NCBI GenBank assembly: GCA_973895155.1 | Contig: OZ316894.1 | Location: 19,840,001 to 19,904,000, forward strand | Source of the DNA: Marsupella aquatica | Taxonomy: Eukaryota > Marchantiophyta | Length of the DNA stretch: 64,000 bases | Reading direction: 5' to 3' | In this document: positions 49,604 to 62,186 of the stretch, piece by piece | How positions within the stretch are numbered: position 1 is the stretch's first letter | Layout: the number at the start of each line of letters is the position of its first letter | Notes under the pieces: generated by a model | Seen by the model: the letters and a program-made list of their open reading frames with translations, nothing else | What the model was told of the DNA's origin: nothing | The model's database searches: none | Translations under genes and position numbers: made by a program

Positions 49604-50854
49604 TTATGTTGTCTGATGGAGTATCATGCCAGTGGGTAGGATCTCTAGTTGTAAGCCTAAGCAAAAGTTTGTATGTCCAAGGTCTTTCATCTCAAATGTT
49701 GATTTAAGACGAGTAATAGTATCTTCGGTAATTTGGGGTGTCCCAAATATGTTTAAGTCATCAACATAGATAGAAACGATGACATATTCGTCATCCATAT
49801 GTTTAATAAATAAACATGGGGTTATTGCATCATGGGTAAAACCCATGGCAATCATTTCATCAGTAAATCTTTGATACCATACTCTGCCACTTTGTTTCAG
49901 GCCATATAATGCCTTCAACACGCGGATAGCTAGCCCGCGGCGAGTGTTTTGTATGGTTGACACAGCGGTGTCGTTATTATGAGTTACATGTGTAGATGAC
50001 ACATGAGGTGTAACTTGAGATAATTGTGTTATAATCTTATGTAAATACGGGATATGCGATTTAGCGCCTTGAACTAAAGCTCGGCGACGTTGCTCCAACT
50101 CGGGAGGTGATCGCATGTATAGACAAGTGTCTAAAGTTTCATATAGATATGCGGTTGCAACATCCAGTTGTCGCATTTGTAGTTTATGAAAAATGGCAAA
50201 TCCGATAAGGTATCGGAATGTTGTGCTATCCATAACCGGTGAGTAAGTTTCATCGTAATGAATTCCCGGTTGTTGGGTAAATCCTTTCCCTACAAAGTAC
50301 GCAAGACGTGCTTTGTAGCGTACAACTTGGCCTTTATCATTTCTTTTGCGGACGAAGGTCCACTTGTAGCCAATGAGGTGTACGTCTTGCGGTGTTGGCT
50401 CGACTAGGCCAAAAGTGTGTCTACTTAGTAAGAAATCTAATTCTCCGTTGATAGCTTTTTGCCATTCAGGCCAATCTGGTCTGTTTTGACATTCTAAAAT
50501 GGATATTGGTTCCGGTGTATCATCAGTGATATGTGTTGCCACCATTAATGCAAAAGCATCATCTATTGAAGTAGTATTTCTATCCCACATCTCACCGGTG
50601 TGTGCGTAGTGGATAGAAATCTCTTCATAAGTTGTGGATTTGTTATGATCGACATCAGGTGAAGGTGGTATAGATGAACCGCGCCTTCTTGGTTGTTTAT
50701 CCTTTGATCCCAAAGGTCTGCCATGTTTGGCACGAGGTTGGGATGTACTTGCTGGCTCATTTGATAATTCAATGCGAGCAGGTACTCTCGCAGCTGGAAT
50801 ATGTGAGCGGCTAACTTGTGATGTATCGACAAAAGCGTCAAAAAGTTCTTCCAC
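49604..50854 (-). pseudogene. copia reverse transcriptase (RVT_2)
   Basis: Long open frame with EWQKAINGELDFLL, HLIGYKWTFVRKRNDKGQVV, YDETYSPVMDSTTFRYLI, RQLDVATAYLYETLD, VLKALYGLKQSGRVWYQRF and the catalytic IYVDDLNIFG. Between SPPELEQ and the LYGLKQ motif lies an extra stretch of about 55 residues (including SHIPYLHKIITQLSQ) that is longer than I would expect at this place. The upstream part (Ser/Pro-rich, GRPLGSKDKQPRRRG) is the usual variable integrase-RT linker. Confidence 0.88.
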
Positions 50855-51100
50855 AATCTTGTGGAGTTGTAAAATTCTTTGGACTTCTTTCTCCCCTTGG
50901 TTGGTTCAAAGGTCTTGCCAAAATGGCGAATGTCTTTCCCACTCCAAAGGTGGTTGTGGGTGTTCAGGGGTTACTAACGGTGGATAAACATGTTCATCGA
51001 AATGGCAATCTAGGAATCTGGATTTAAAAACGTTGCCAGTTGTTGGCTCCATATATCGGATTATGGATGGAGAGTCGAATCCGATGTATATCCCCAACTG

Positions 51101-52560
51101 TCATTGGGGTCCCATCTTGGTTTGTTTAGGTGGAGTAATGGAGACCATTACTTGACATCCAAATGAACAAAGATGTGATAGGTCAGGTTTGATACCATTA
51201 GCAATTTGGTATGGGCTATAGGTATTAAAAGCCGATGGGCGGTATTGAATTAATGCATTAGCTTGTAATATGGCATGTCCCCATGCTGAGACGGGGAGTT
51301 TTGACTGCATTAGTAGTGGGCGTGCAATGAGTTGAAGGTGTTTAATGACAGCTTCAGCTAATCCATTCTGGAAATGCACGTGGGGTACAGGATATTGTAC
51401 GTCGATACCAAGTGATGTACAAAAGTCATCAAATGTTTCAGATGTGAATTCCCCTGCGTTGTCCACCCTTAGTGTCTTAATGGGATGATCTGGGAATTGT
51501 GCTTTCACGCGCAAGATTTGCGCCAAGATGCGAGGTATAACCATGTTCCTCGTTGAAAGTAGGGTCACATTTGACCATTTAGTTGATGCGTCGATTAATA
51601 CCATAAAGTAGCGGAAAGGTCCGCTCGGTGGGTTAATTGGCCCGTAAATATCTGCATGGATGATTTCCAAGAATTTGGGTATTTTAGTTGGCAATTTTGA
51701 TGCCGTGGGCCTTGTTATTAATTTGCCGCGTGAGCATGCAGTGCATGGGGTGCTTGCTGGAATATGGCGTGTATTGATTGGAATGCCTCTTGAATTCTTC
51801 ATGATTTTGGTTAGCATTGATTGGCCGGGGTGGCCGAGGCGTGCATGCCAAAGCGCATGCAATTCGCTTGTGTTGGCATTGTTATGCAGGCATTCAATAT
51901 GAGTTACATAAAACCCGCAAGGATACGAGAAAAGGGTTTCTTTAATGATTCTTTCCGTAGGGGTATTTTCAACCAAGTGGATGACTTCTTGGTCTCTTGT
52001 ATCGCCTGTCTGGACATGTAGTCCATTTGCTCGTATATCTCTAAAATTGAGGAGATTATGAGTTGCATTTTGGGCTAAAATAGCAGATTCTATGTGTATT
52101 TTGGTACCCTGTGGGAGTCTAATAGAAGCTAGGCCGAAGCCCTCTTCTATTTGGCTAGGACCATTGATAGTGGTCAGGGACCTACATGAGGGTGTAATCT
52201 TGTGGAAAAGGTGCCTATCCCTGAGGATAGTATGCGTGGTCGCACTGTCGATAATACATGTGCTTGGACTATTTAAATCTGGTGTAGTGGAGCTACTTGC
52301 CATTAAGTGTGCCTCGGGTTGGGCGGGTAGGTCTGAAAAGTCTTGGAATGGATCACTAGACTCCATAAACGCCCCGTGGGTTTCACGGGGTGGTGCCCTT
52401 GATGTTTGTCCATCCTGGAGGGACCGTTGATATAATTCTCTAAGGTGTTGCGGGATTCTACAGTTTCTCGCTAGGTGGTTTGTCATGCCACATTCATGGC
52501 ATTTCGGTCGTTCCCTTTGTTGTCGGGATTGTGACCAATCATTTCTACGGTTGTTGTTAT
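51101..52560 (-). pseudogene. copia zinc knuckle, protease and integrase
   Basis: A CCHC knuckle, CHECGMTNHLARNC (near 52510-52470), opens the frame. The protease active-site region is CIIDSATTHTILRDRHLF. Integrase has HARLGHPGQSMLTKIM and CTACSRGK (HHCC zinc finger) and a DDE triad seen in HADIYGPI, LRVDNAGEF and NGLAEAVIK. The frame ends at TGA (51101-51103) inside a conserved segment; downstream the same frame resumes LGIYIGFDSPSIIRYMEP. The site fits a CGA to TGA change, the kind produced by deamination of a methylated CpG. Confidence 0.87.
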
Positions 52561-52691
52561 ATGTTCTACCACCGTCGCATCTTCCGCGTCCATCACGTCC
52601 ACCACGTCCTCCTCGTCCTCCTCGTCCTTCTTGTCCACCATGTCCTCCACATCCTCTAAAGGTTTGTTGGGAGTTATATTGTGGACGTTGG

Positions 52692-53429
52692 TTATAGAAA
52701 CGCCCCCTGTTGTGGGTGTTTTTCTCCGGTTGCCATTCTTAGTGCGCTTAATGCCTTGCCTCGATGTGGAGGTTCAACATTTTCTATGTTATGGGTTTCA
52801 TTCTGTTGTCCTGAGGGTAGTGTGCCCGCAGGGCATTTTCTCGAGTTTACTAAAAGAAGCTCTTGGTTTCTTTCGGTGACTAGGAGGTGGGCTATGAGTT
52901 TGGAGTATTGCCCAAACTTCATGTTTCTATATTGTGTTGATAGCAACACATTCGATGAATAAAATGTCAACAAGGTCTTCTCTAGCAGATCCTTGTTTGT
53001 GACCGGCTCGCCACATAGTGCAAGGGTTGAGGTTATTCTAAAGAGTTCACTATTGTAGGCTGAAATAGAGGTAAAGTCTTGGACTCGCAGGTTTAGCCAG
53101 TCTTGCCTGGCTTTAGGTAGTTCAACCAGTTTTTGGTGGTCGAATCGGGTTTGGAGCGCTGTCCATAGTTCACGAGGGGTTGAGAGGTGCATGTATTGTC
53201 TTTGCAGGAATCTATGGATATGGCGTCTAAGGAATACGAGAGCCTTAGATTTGTTGGCTTTAGTTAACGGGTCTGGTTGGGGTTCGCTAGCTAGTATAGT
53301 TTGAGCCATCCCTATAGCTGGGAGTAGGGTTAGCGAGGTTAGGTTCTCTCTAAGGTTCATTGACCATTCCAGGTAGTTGCTACCATCAATTTCTAGGGCT
53401 GGAAAAGTTAATTTTTTGAGGTTGGTCAT
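52692..53429 (-). pseudogene. copia gag
   Basis: ATG at 53429. Encodes a Retrotran_gag/UBN2-like capsid protein: LEIDGSNYLEWSMNLRENL, STPRELWTALQTRFDHQK, LPKARQDWLNLRVQDF, ISAYNSELFRI and LLEKTLLTFYSSNVLL. A frameshift near 52740 breaks the link to the RGG-rich stretch (about 52680-52560) and zinc knuckle that follow in another frame. Confidence 0.85.
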
Positions 53430-55014
53430 CGGGGTGGTGGCTTGATTCCTTTTAATGGTGGTTGAGGTTTATATACTAGTAAGTATAGTAGGAAACGACA
53501 AAGCACATTTCTGCGGCATGCAAGGTGGGGCTGGGTGGAGAGAGCATGCAAATCTGGAATTCGATTTTAGGGTTTGCACTTAGGATTTAGGTTTTCCTTG
53601 GTATTTGGTTAACTGCAAAGTTTCCTTTGTATTTGTTCTTTCCTTTGTTAAACTATGCAGTAATGAAGTTTTGCAGTTTGTGCAGTTATGGGTGGTTATT
53701 TACTCGTGCCCTGGTTAAGTGCACATGCGGCTTTGTAAGGTTAATTTTCTTTGTTATGAAATGCAGTTATGGAGGTTTTGCGGTTATATGCGCTTATTTG
53801 GTTAAGTGCAACTTTTCCTTTGTAATTGAAATCTCTTTGACGGATTTTTCTCGGGGGTCTCACTATATGGGGACCTCCCCATCGCCTGCGACGTTTTGAG
53901 GCCTCGGACCCCCTAAAATGTAAGAAATTTTTTTTTATTTTTTAACCCCTATAAAGTTGGAATATTCTTGGAATATTCTAAAAATTGGATTAAAAAGACC
54001 ATAATGTTCTTATAAGTCTCAAAATTGAATTTAAAAGACCCTATTGTTCTTCTACAAAAATTCTTAAGTCTTCCCTTAGAACCAATAAAATGACCCTATC
54101 CTTCGTCGCACGTGATATGCCATTTTTGTGGAAGTGAAATCCCCGAGGGATTTTTCAGTTAAGGAGGGTTATGCACTTAGCAGCGGTTTTTGACGTTTTT
54201 CGATGTTTTGCAGTCTCAATGTGGTGGGATTTGATTGCAGTTACGCCCCTTGTGCGCTGCTTTCTTTGGCTGCGCCTTGTAATGCGCCTCTATGATTCTG
54301 CTGTGCGATCTGCTTCCCCGTAGCAGATGCTGCTCTTTCTTCAAGGGCGAGGTCAACAGAACATCAAAGCTGTATACTCTCTACTGTGGTGATTTTTCTC
54401 TTTGATTTTCTGTTGTTCTCCAGATCGTCTTCTTTCTCGATCGCTGGCTGTCTCTTCGCCTCTTTTGACAGGCCTATCGTTTTCGATCTATGCTTATGAA
54501 TTTGCTGTATTGCCTGTGCTGTGCTCTCTGTTAGTGCCTCTTTGCTGTCCTTATCTAAAGATCTTTTCTATTTCTCTTGAGGGCGTTCCTCATAAGTTCG
54601 CTTTGTCAGCGCCTCCTTATCCTTCTGTTGCTTCAATTCTCTCTTCCTGCATAAGCCCTTGTTTTATTATGCAATGTTCTGGGGTTTTGAGTTCTCGCGC
54701 TCTCCAAACTGCAGCCTCGGAAGCTCCTACGTTGACAGGTTTTTTCAGCACATCGAATCGTCTCTTGCTTTCGCTCTTCTCTTGGCATTTTGATGGCTTC
54801 GCGTTCCTTTCCAACTTCCTCTTCGATTGCTTCCGAAAGCTTCTTAGCTTCTTTCCGATCTGTTTGTCCTCTATAATTCCTAATCGATGTCTTTATCGAT
54901 GCTCCCCGTTCGGTGCTGCATTGATTGTCTTTTCTTCCCTCTGTCCTTATCTTCTCTTTTACTATTCAATGTTTTCTCCCTTTCGCCATCGTTTTTCGCC
55001 ATCGTTTTTTGGGC
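53430..55014. other. unclassified sequence between copia gag and repeat block
   Basis: No match in unit 1. Holds T-rich, low-complexity DNA (about 53930-54060), a duplicated CTTTGTATTTG / TTTGTTATGAAATGCAGTTATGG-type stretch (53620-53830) and a pyrimidine-rich open frame 54402-55019 without known motifs. It may contain the copia 5' UTR, but no LTR is recognisable. Confidence 0.4.
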
Positions 55015-55794
55015 TCTGAACATGTTTTGGGGGTCCATTCCTTCGTAGTCCTTGTACTCTTACAACCTCGAGTGGGGCTCAAACCCATAAGCTTGTCCAC
55101 CAGGCTTCACATGAAACAAAGATCTAATGAATGTGTTTGATGCAAGTGAATATCCAAGGACACTACCCATTGGCCACTTTGTTTGTCTATTACCGAAATA
55201 TCAGGACCTATGTATCAAGTTAAAAGATAAATTGAGAGTAGCAAAAAAAAAGCCATTTGCGCTTCACAGCTCGTGAAAGCTTTGATCAATTGGACTTCAT
55301 ACTGGTTTGTAAACCTAGTGACCATCACACGATCACTATATACCTAGTCACAATTCTTGGAAGACTTTCTGCACTATGCTCATCATGGAAATTAAGCATT
55401 TCAAAGAAATTGAAAAACTCCACAATTGCGATTCCGCAAAAGACTTTCTTAAAAGGATTTTCCTTGCAAACAAATACGGTAGATTGATAGTTTATCTAAA
55501 ACACTCAAAGTGCCCATCCACAACCCATCATATCACTCCATCAAGTCTCTAGCATGCTTCTAATCCAGAATCTAGTAACTATGATTGAGAGATATACTTA
55601 ATGGACCTCCAAATGCAACAGACTCCTTTACTTAATAGACCAAAAGTTGCACACTCTCTCTCAGTGGACCTCCGGGCCCACCAGAGGTACCATTTTGTGT
55701 GAGATGTTCTTCTAACGCACTCTGCAGTTCTTATAACACGAGATTGGCACTATAAAACATAGCATGTTCTACTGATCTTCAGTGTCCAACCTTA
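55015..55794. repeat. dispersed repeat part R and start of insert (unit 2)
   Basis: Close match to 21815-22597 of unit 1, starting at TCTGAACATGTTTTGGGG. Small indels separate the two. No gene. Confidence 0.6.
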
Positions 55795-56966
55795 CGCGTC
55801 GCCAAATGCGATCGCCTACAATCACAGTTCCAAGTGAATTAATGTATACATTGACCACAATGCATACAAACATTAACCGTAATGTCAAACAAACCATATA
55901 TGTTGTGTGGCCGCACGACGACATAGAGCCTCAGAGTTAGATCATGTATACATTATTTAACATCACTGTATACAAGGACCACAATGTTGGATGAATGACG
56001 CATCGTGGAACCACAACATATACATTTGAAGCAGTTGGGAAAGCGGTGTACACATTGACATCCATCATGTATAAAAAATATATTAGATTATATATAGTTA
56101 AACAACTTAGGGTTTGGAGTAACCCTTGGCATAGGCTCTGAGTACATTTTCCATGGTGCATACGCTGTACACACGTCTTTGTGTTGAATATGGCATGCTT
56201 TTCTCCATTTAGGCCCGACCATCTTTGTAAAGTTAAAGGGAATGAAAAATTTCTAAGTCAGTGTGAAATCTGAATATTGTAGGTTTTGTCCATTTGGGCA
56301 AGCTTCGGTGGGGGGAGTCAACTTTGTAAAGTCAGAGGGAATGAATTTTTTTCTAAATGTGAAATCTAAATACGACGTGCAAAATGTATACATGACAAAT
56401 CATATTTCTATGTTGAATACAATAGGTTTCGTTCATTTGGGCAGGCTTCAGCAAGGGGCGTCTTTGTAAAGTCAAAGGAAAGAAAACAATTTATAAGTGT
56501 AAATCTAAATACAACGTGCAAAGTGTATACATGACATTTAATCATACTTCTATGTTGAATACGGTAGGTTTTGTCCTTTTGGGCAGGCCTCGGTGGGGGG
56601 CGTCTTTGTAGAGTCGAAGGAAATGAAATTTTTCTAAGTGTGAAATCTAAATACAACGTGCATATTGTATACAAAACACATCATTCTATGTTCAACATTA
56701 TTTGGTTTTGTCCATTAGAGCAGGCCTTGGTATCTGTATGTCGGGCTGTATGTAAGGCACGAGAGTCATAATTTTGTTTAAGTGCAACCTTGGAATACAA
56801 TGTCCACCGTGTATACAAGGGAATATTGGTTTTGTCCATTTATAGGCTACGTGTGAGAGGGTCCCAAACTCGGTAGTAACTTAGTGATGACTTATAATTG
56901 CGTATATAAGTAGAAAGACAAGTAGGTGTAGTAAAAATGTTTGGATTTTCAATTTTTTCAATTTCT
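55795..56966. repeat. tandem-repeat insert, about 140-bp units, TGTATAC-rich
   Basis: Absent from unit 1, where the flanks meet near 22597. The motif AGGTTTTGTCCATTTGGGCA (or variants) starts at about 56196, 56281, 56424, 56566, 56703 and 56827, giving steps of 85, 143, 142, 137 and 124. Each unit also carries AAATCTAAATACAACGTGC and GTATACA. The left 350 bases repeat TGTATACA-like palindromes. Non-coding. Confidence 0.75.
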
Positions 56967-59900
56967 TTTAGTTCTAATAAATGGATGCAACAACCGGAGG
57001 CCGGAGTTGAGAGGGGTGTCGGGCGGTGATGGATGACAAGGGAACCATTGAGGGGGTACAAGGAGGCCACAAGGCAGCCCAAGGACTTGGAGGCACGGTG
57101 TGGGCATCTCGGAGGGGTGGGGGCTGGCCAGAGGCTCCACATAAGGCGCAAAACGCGAATAATGACCAAAATATATAAAACATTGAAATTTAAAACAGAC
57201 GTTGCTGCTCTAGTAGTATTCCAAAAATAGTCATGTTTGGATTCATTTTGAAGCCCTCAATGAGCCCCATGCGAAACTGAGGTTCCCTAGTTAATTTTAG
57301 GTCTATATCAAATAGTGATATCTTGAGGGACCTCAACGCCCGTAAAATGGCAAACTAGACAATCTTGGAGTAGTGATGGTGGGAGGGCCCTTAGAAGGAA
57401 GGGACTCCCACAATTTCCCTTCCTCAATCTATAGTTTCCCACAATTTTCCTTCCCCACTCCGTAGAAGGGGCACTCCGTAGAAGTTAGGGGCACTCCGTA
57501 GAAGAACACATCCGTAGAAGGGGCACTCTGTAGAAGAACACATCCGTAGAAGGGGCCCCCACACTTTCTTCCTCCCCTTTTTCTCTATTCTCACTTGTGA
57601 GTTTCCCACCCATACCTAAACCCTAAACCCTAAACCCTAAACCCCTTGTGCTTGCTTTCGACGTGTACGGACCCTGGTTGTACGAACATCAGATTTTTGA
57701 CCATCTCAAAATCAGGAGTTTACAGGCTTGTTGGAAGGAGCTCGCCGAGCTGAATCCAACGATGTGTCACACGGCCAAACGGAGTTAAGATGGTAAAGAT
57801 ACGTTAGATTATGTTTTGACAAAAATCTCGATGTTGGATCCGTACGGACGTCCATACATCCGGCAGCCAGGGACCCTAATTTTTTCCCCAAAGTGGAGAT
57901 GGCAGCAGCAAAGCCGGGGACCCCTGTTGTGGGAGAAACCGGGCCCCCTGGTGTTGTACGGACGAAACGGAGGGGGACGGTGTCCCGTAAAAACTTAAAC
58001 GATCATATCTCGGCCGTTTGGGATCCGTGATCAGGAGGAGCAGGGCTGTCCAGGGCTCCCCTCAGGGGAGTAGTTTGAAATATTTGAGGTTTCGACCATG
58101 GGAGGGCCTCCTCACTTCCACAAGACTACGGATTCTGGATTGTTGTTTGGCACCGTCGAAGGCACCGTCGGTCCCGTAGTTAGAATAGGGTTCTAGGTAG
58201 CATGTGTGTGCTGCATGGTTTAGGTTAGGGAATTCTTGAATGAGGTTTTAGTGGCGCCGCTAGGGTAGCCGCCATCGTTGTGACCCCATGAGGGTTGCTT
58301 TGGTGTGTTTTTTTTGGTATTTAGGAGGGAGCCCCATAGTGAATCGGGGGGCCGGGTCGGGGGGGGGAACTCAGTTTAGTAATATGGAGAGATCTTTGTG
58401 AGTAGCACACAGAAGAGGAGGGATTTCAACCAGAGTAGTGAGGTGGAGGACGTACTGCTTGTCCTAGGGAGGCAGGAGTTGGGCAGACGGCAGGAGGCCG
58501 GGATGTCCTTGCATGTGTTGTGTACACCACTAAGAGATATGGATTTGGTTTGAAGTTCAGAAATTTGGTGTATCACTTGTTACTTCTTGCGTCGCTTGTT
58601 TTCCTCCCCTAGTGCATGTGGTTGGCTTTGTTGTAAAAGCGATTGCCCTGGTCACTAGTGTTAAAATCTTATTGTAAAACGTTTGTACGGTTGCCCATGT
58701 GAGGGGGAGTGGTGACAACACTCACCCAGTGGCCATTAGTTGTAGAATGTAGGACCAGTCCGCAAGACTTGATCAAAAATGTAGGCCAGTCGGTAGACTT
58801 GATCAAAAAGTACACTTACGGGAGCGGAATCAAACATACTCATCCTTAGGTGTGGGAATCCTCCAAATAGCGTCCCTCCACGACCCCGTAACACAATACC
58901 AACAGTTTATGCAAAGGAAAGTACGATTTTATGTATAAATGGTTGGATAGGCAAGTGACACTGCGGAGTCATGAATATAATTTTTGCAATGTGAGTAATG
59001 AATATGTACGTTGTGTGACATGTATACCATCCAATCATGGTTTGTGCATTCTTATCTACTCTGTTCATTTTTGGAATAGATCATGCAAGTGTACAATGTT
59101 CAAAGAGAGCAAGAAATCAAGCAACATTGGATATTATTTACTAAATCCAACGACAATACACATGTACATAGGCGTGTTGATCATTTCATATTTATTATTG
59201 AGAATACATTGGTGACAAAACAGGGCTATAACTTTCCCCAAGTTGTGACATAGTTGTAAAGCTCATTGGTCAACGTAGTCATGGTCGAATATTGTTAATT
59301 GTAGCATTATCTTCATCCACATTACTCATGATTCTATCAATTGCCTTACAGTGGAAAGAGCTATCAGCTTGGCTACTTTGGCTACAGTCTTGGAGCATTT
59401 GTGATATGTGCAATGAATTCAGAATGTCAACTGAATGATTATCATCCTCCTCCACATGTATGGAAATAGTGACCTCTTGTGATACAGACCTAGGGATTAC
59501 AAATTCACGTTGTGCCTTGCGCAATGGCCCACAAATGATCAATTTTGTCCGACGTCTACCTTTATATGGGTCTGGTTATACATCAGGTGGTTTCTATTAC
59601 TCCTACAAATCCACATGTCAAAGCAATATATCAGCAAACACACTCATCAGATTAGCAATGAATCATAGCCACCAAAGACAATTAAAGAAGGTGTGCTCAC
59701 CCCTACCGGTGCAGTCACCTCTCCTGATGGGATTGCAGATACATTTGATGGAAGGGCAATACCCTCAGCATTGATAGCGTTGTCTCTCTCTGGTCCTGGT
59801 TGTGCATCCACATCCTCTGCTTGTTCAGATGAATCTTGCAATTGCAAGGTTCAAATCAATACCAATCATGTGTTTGTGTTTGGAAACTCTCGTGCGAGAA

Positions 59901-61190
59901 ACAAGAATCTTGCAGATGAAATAATGGGGTTAAGTGATCCTCTGAAGTCATCCAGCTCTTGTTTGTCCCAACTGAATCTCCATCTCAACGACTAAATTCT
60001 CAGGAGCAAAGTACTAGATGAGATTGGAAATCCAAGTGGGGATGCAAAGACTTGTCGAGCGACAATGTGAAGACCCCTGCAATTGTTATGAAAAAATGAT
60101 CCGAAACAGAGTGAGTTGCGGGAATTTCAGTTGAGAGACATATGGAAAAAACACGTTGGTGATGAATTAAGATGAACTATCATTTATTCCCCAGTTCCAA
60201 TCTGTTCGGATCACTCTGACCTTTGACGTAGACTGCAACTATTCAAACGAACGTCTGGTCTTTTGGGGGGCCTTGTCAATGATAAACAAATGGAACTTCC
60301 AAAGGGTCCCCGGATTGTCTGCAACTGCTCGAATTTCCTAATGCATAGAGTGCAACATCCCTGGAAACACCAAGTCTCCAACTTACTTTTGTTACAATCC
60401 TTCTCCAACACACCGCCCAAATCAACACCACCCCACCAAAATACACTCAAAGATCACCTGATGAACACTGCAAAAGTGAAAACCTGTGCACAACAGAATC
60501 AGACTGACAGAAGATTTAAGATTTTCATCAAAATTCAGTTTTGTGAATTTCAGTTGAAAGAAATTGTAGACGGAGATGAATTATTGTGTATTCCATTGCT
60601 CCCATATTGTGGATTACAGCCAGCCGCTTAGGCAAATTGTCCAGCTGTTATGAACTTCATGAGTATGTAGTGAATTTTCAAAACACGGTGTGACATCTTG
60701 ACTAAGTGGGTCGTCAAAATTGTCAACTGTTTTGACGGAAATGTCTTACCTTTGAATTTTTGCATATGTGTCCATTTATTTGGAGGACAATTACTTTCCT
60801 ACACGACGACATCTAAAACACCAAGTTAACATTTTTTGAAGTTAAAAGATTGGTTAAGTAACTTAAAATTTTGAAGTTGAGGCCTCACAAGGATATTTGT
60901 CGATGTGCTTCCCACTTTGAGTAAATCTTGTGTGTGCTAAGAGACCAACGATTTAAAAAGGCAAAGAATTCCAAGAAGACAGTGTTTTTAGGAAAACAGT
61001 GAGCATGCATTGGTGTATGAAATATACATCTAGGTGGAACTGTTTACCCACAATTCTTTTTGCTCTAGCCACAATGCATATTAAGTCCCCTACCTGACCC
61101 ATAGGTTTATACAATTACAGACGTAACTGGAAATTGGGACATTGAATGAGATCATTCTCAGTCCCCACCAGTGTGACCTAAGAGACAGGT
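56967..61190. repeat. repeat block of unit 2 (R-S insert, S and flank)
   Basis: Runs parallel to 22620-26858 of unit 1 with a few percent differences: CACTCCGTAGAAG repeats near 57460-57550, G-rich stretch near 58345, part S at 59880-60615. The 17-bp TGACCTAAGAGACAGGT occurs once, at 61174-61190, as the empty site of the gypsy insertion. Conserved open frames have no known family. Confidence 0.65.
57615..57645. repeat. telomere-like CCCTAAA repeat
   Basis: Four CCCTAAA units in a row; the corresponding site in unit 1 (23259-23275) has two. Too short for a telomere remnant; a telobox-like or slippage tract inside the repeat block. Confidence 0.85.
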
Positions 61191-61406
61191 ATTTTTTCGT
61201 CATTCAAGCTGTATCGGACAAATCACTATAAAGAGCCTCATGTATGCTAGGTGTGTACTAAAATAAGGTCTGTGACTACTTTCATCAATCCCATTACATC
61301 AACACATATGAATCATGAGCAAATGGTTTTTGTCATATAATTGCATGACCAGATTTTTCGGTCAAGCATTGAGGGATAGGCAACGTCGGGCACTGGTATG
61401 TCATCC
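61191..61406. repeat. short shared block before PRK pseudogene 3
   Basis: Matches 29076-29291 of unit 1 almost base for base (TTCAAGCTGTATCGGAC onward). No gene. Confidence 0.6.
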
Positions 61407-62186
61407 AATGTGAAATTCTTATCATTCTCCTGGCTCCAATTTGACATTGTTGTAGGTATGACGAGCGGGAGAGGGATCTCCTGGACTTCAGCATCTACCT
61501 AGACATCAGTAACGATGTCAAGTTTGCATGGAAGATTCAGGTAGTTCTCTCTATTTCTGTCCGTGCTGTTTATGTGGATTCTCTACGCGCCGTAATTTTC
61601 TAGTAAAGAGGACTCTGCGTTGGTTCGGTCCACTGGACCATTGTTTGTGCTCGTATTAGAAGGCGAATTTCTGGCAGCATGTTTTCTCAGTGTCGTGGCA
61701 GCCCTTGTCCGAGAAGTCGTATCCTGATTCCCTTGGATGTTAGATTTCCTGTCGCTACTGTATGATGTAGGCGTAAGTAGTTCACTTCTATCAGTATTGT
61801 GAATAGTGGTGTGTGTCTGTTGTGTAATTGACAGCGGGACATGGCTGAGCGAGGACACAGCTTGGAGAGCATTGCTGCTCGCAAGCCAGACTTCGATGCT
61901 TTTTTAGTAATCTCTTCCTCGACCACTTTCTGATAAACTCTGTTCCCAACCACTTCACAGGCACTCAATGGTTTCCCTGGTCATAAGGATGTGCTCATCT
62001 GCTGACCTTTAAAACAACTTCTGCTCGCAGATCCCCAGAAGCAGCACGCTAATATTGTGGAGAGTCATTTGACTGGACGAGCTGATTTATGTGGAGAGTC
62101 ATTTGAGTAACATTTCGACTAAGTTCTACGGAGAGATCAGATGTTGAAACACGCTGACTTCCCCGGTAGCAAGAACAACGGAACAG
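61407..62186 (+). pseudogene. PRK pseudogene 3 (duplicate of pseudogene 1)
   Basis: Same structure as 29292-30078: end of intron 1, exon 2, intron 2, shortened exon 3, intron 3, and exon 4 fused into exon 5. It has lost a further 9 bases in exon 5 (GAGATCAGATGTTG instead of GAGATCACCCAACAG). The shared exon 4/5 breakpoint shows that the truncation happened before the large tandem duplication. Confidence 0.88.

Larger units (their letters stand above)
48326..53429 (-). mobile_element. Ty1/copia retrotransposon, degenerate, one putative LTR
   Basis: Minus-strand order gag, zinc knuckle, protease, integrase, reverse transcriptase, RNase H is diagnostic of copia. A putative 3' LTR and polypurine tract are at the left end. 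No second LTR or tRNA primer site was found to the right, so the 5' end was lost or lies in the unclassified 53430-55014. Relative to unit 1, 141 bp (21674-21814) are replaced, so this was not a simple insertion. Frameshifts and a nonsense codon make it inactive. Confidence 0.88.

Noticed and set aside
54402-55019. 205-codon plus-strand open frame
   Set aside because: Pyrimidine-rich sequence giving Ser/Leu/Phe-rich translation, no motif, no splice context, runs into the R repeat.
57615-57645. Ancient telomere or chromosome-end fusion
   Set aside because: Only four units, inside a duplicated repeat block, with two units in the sister copy.
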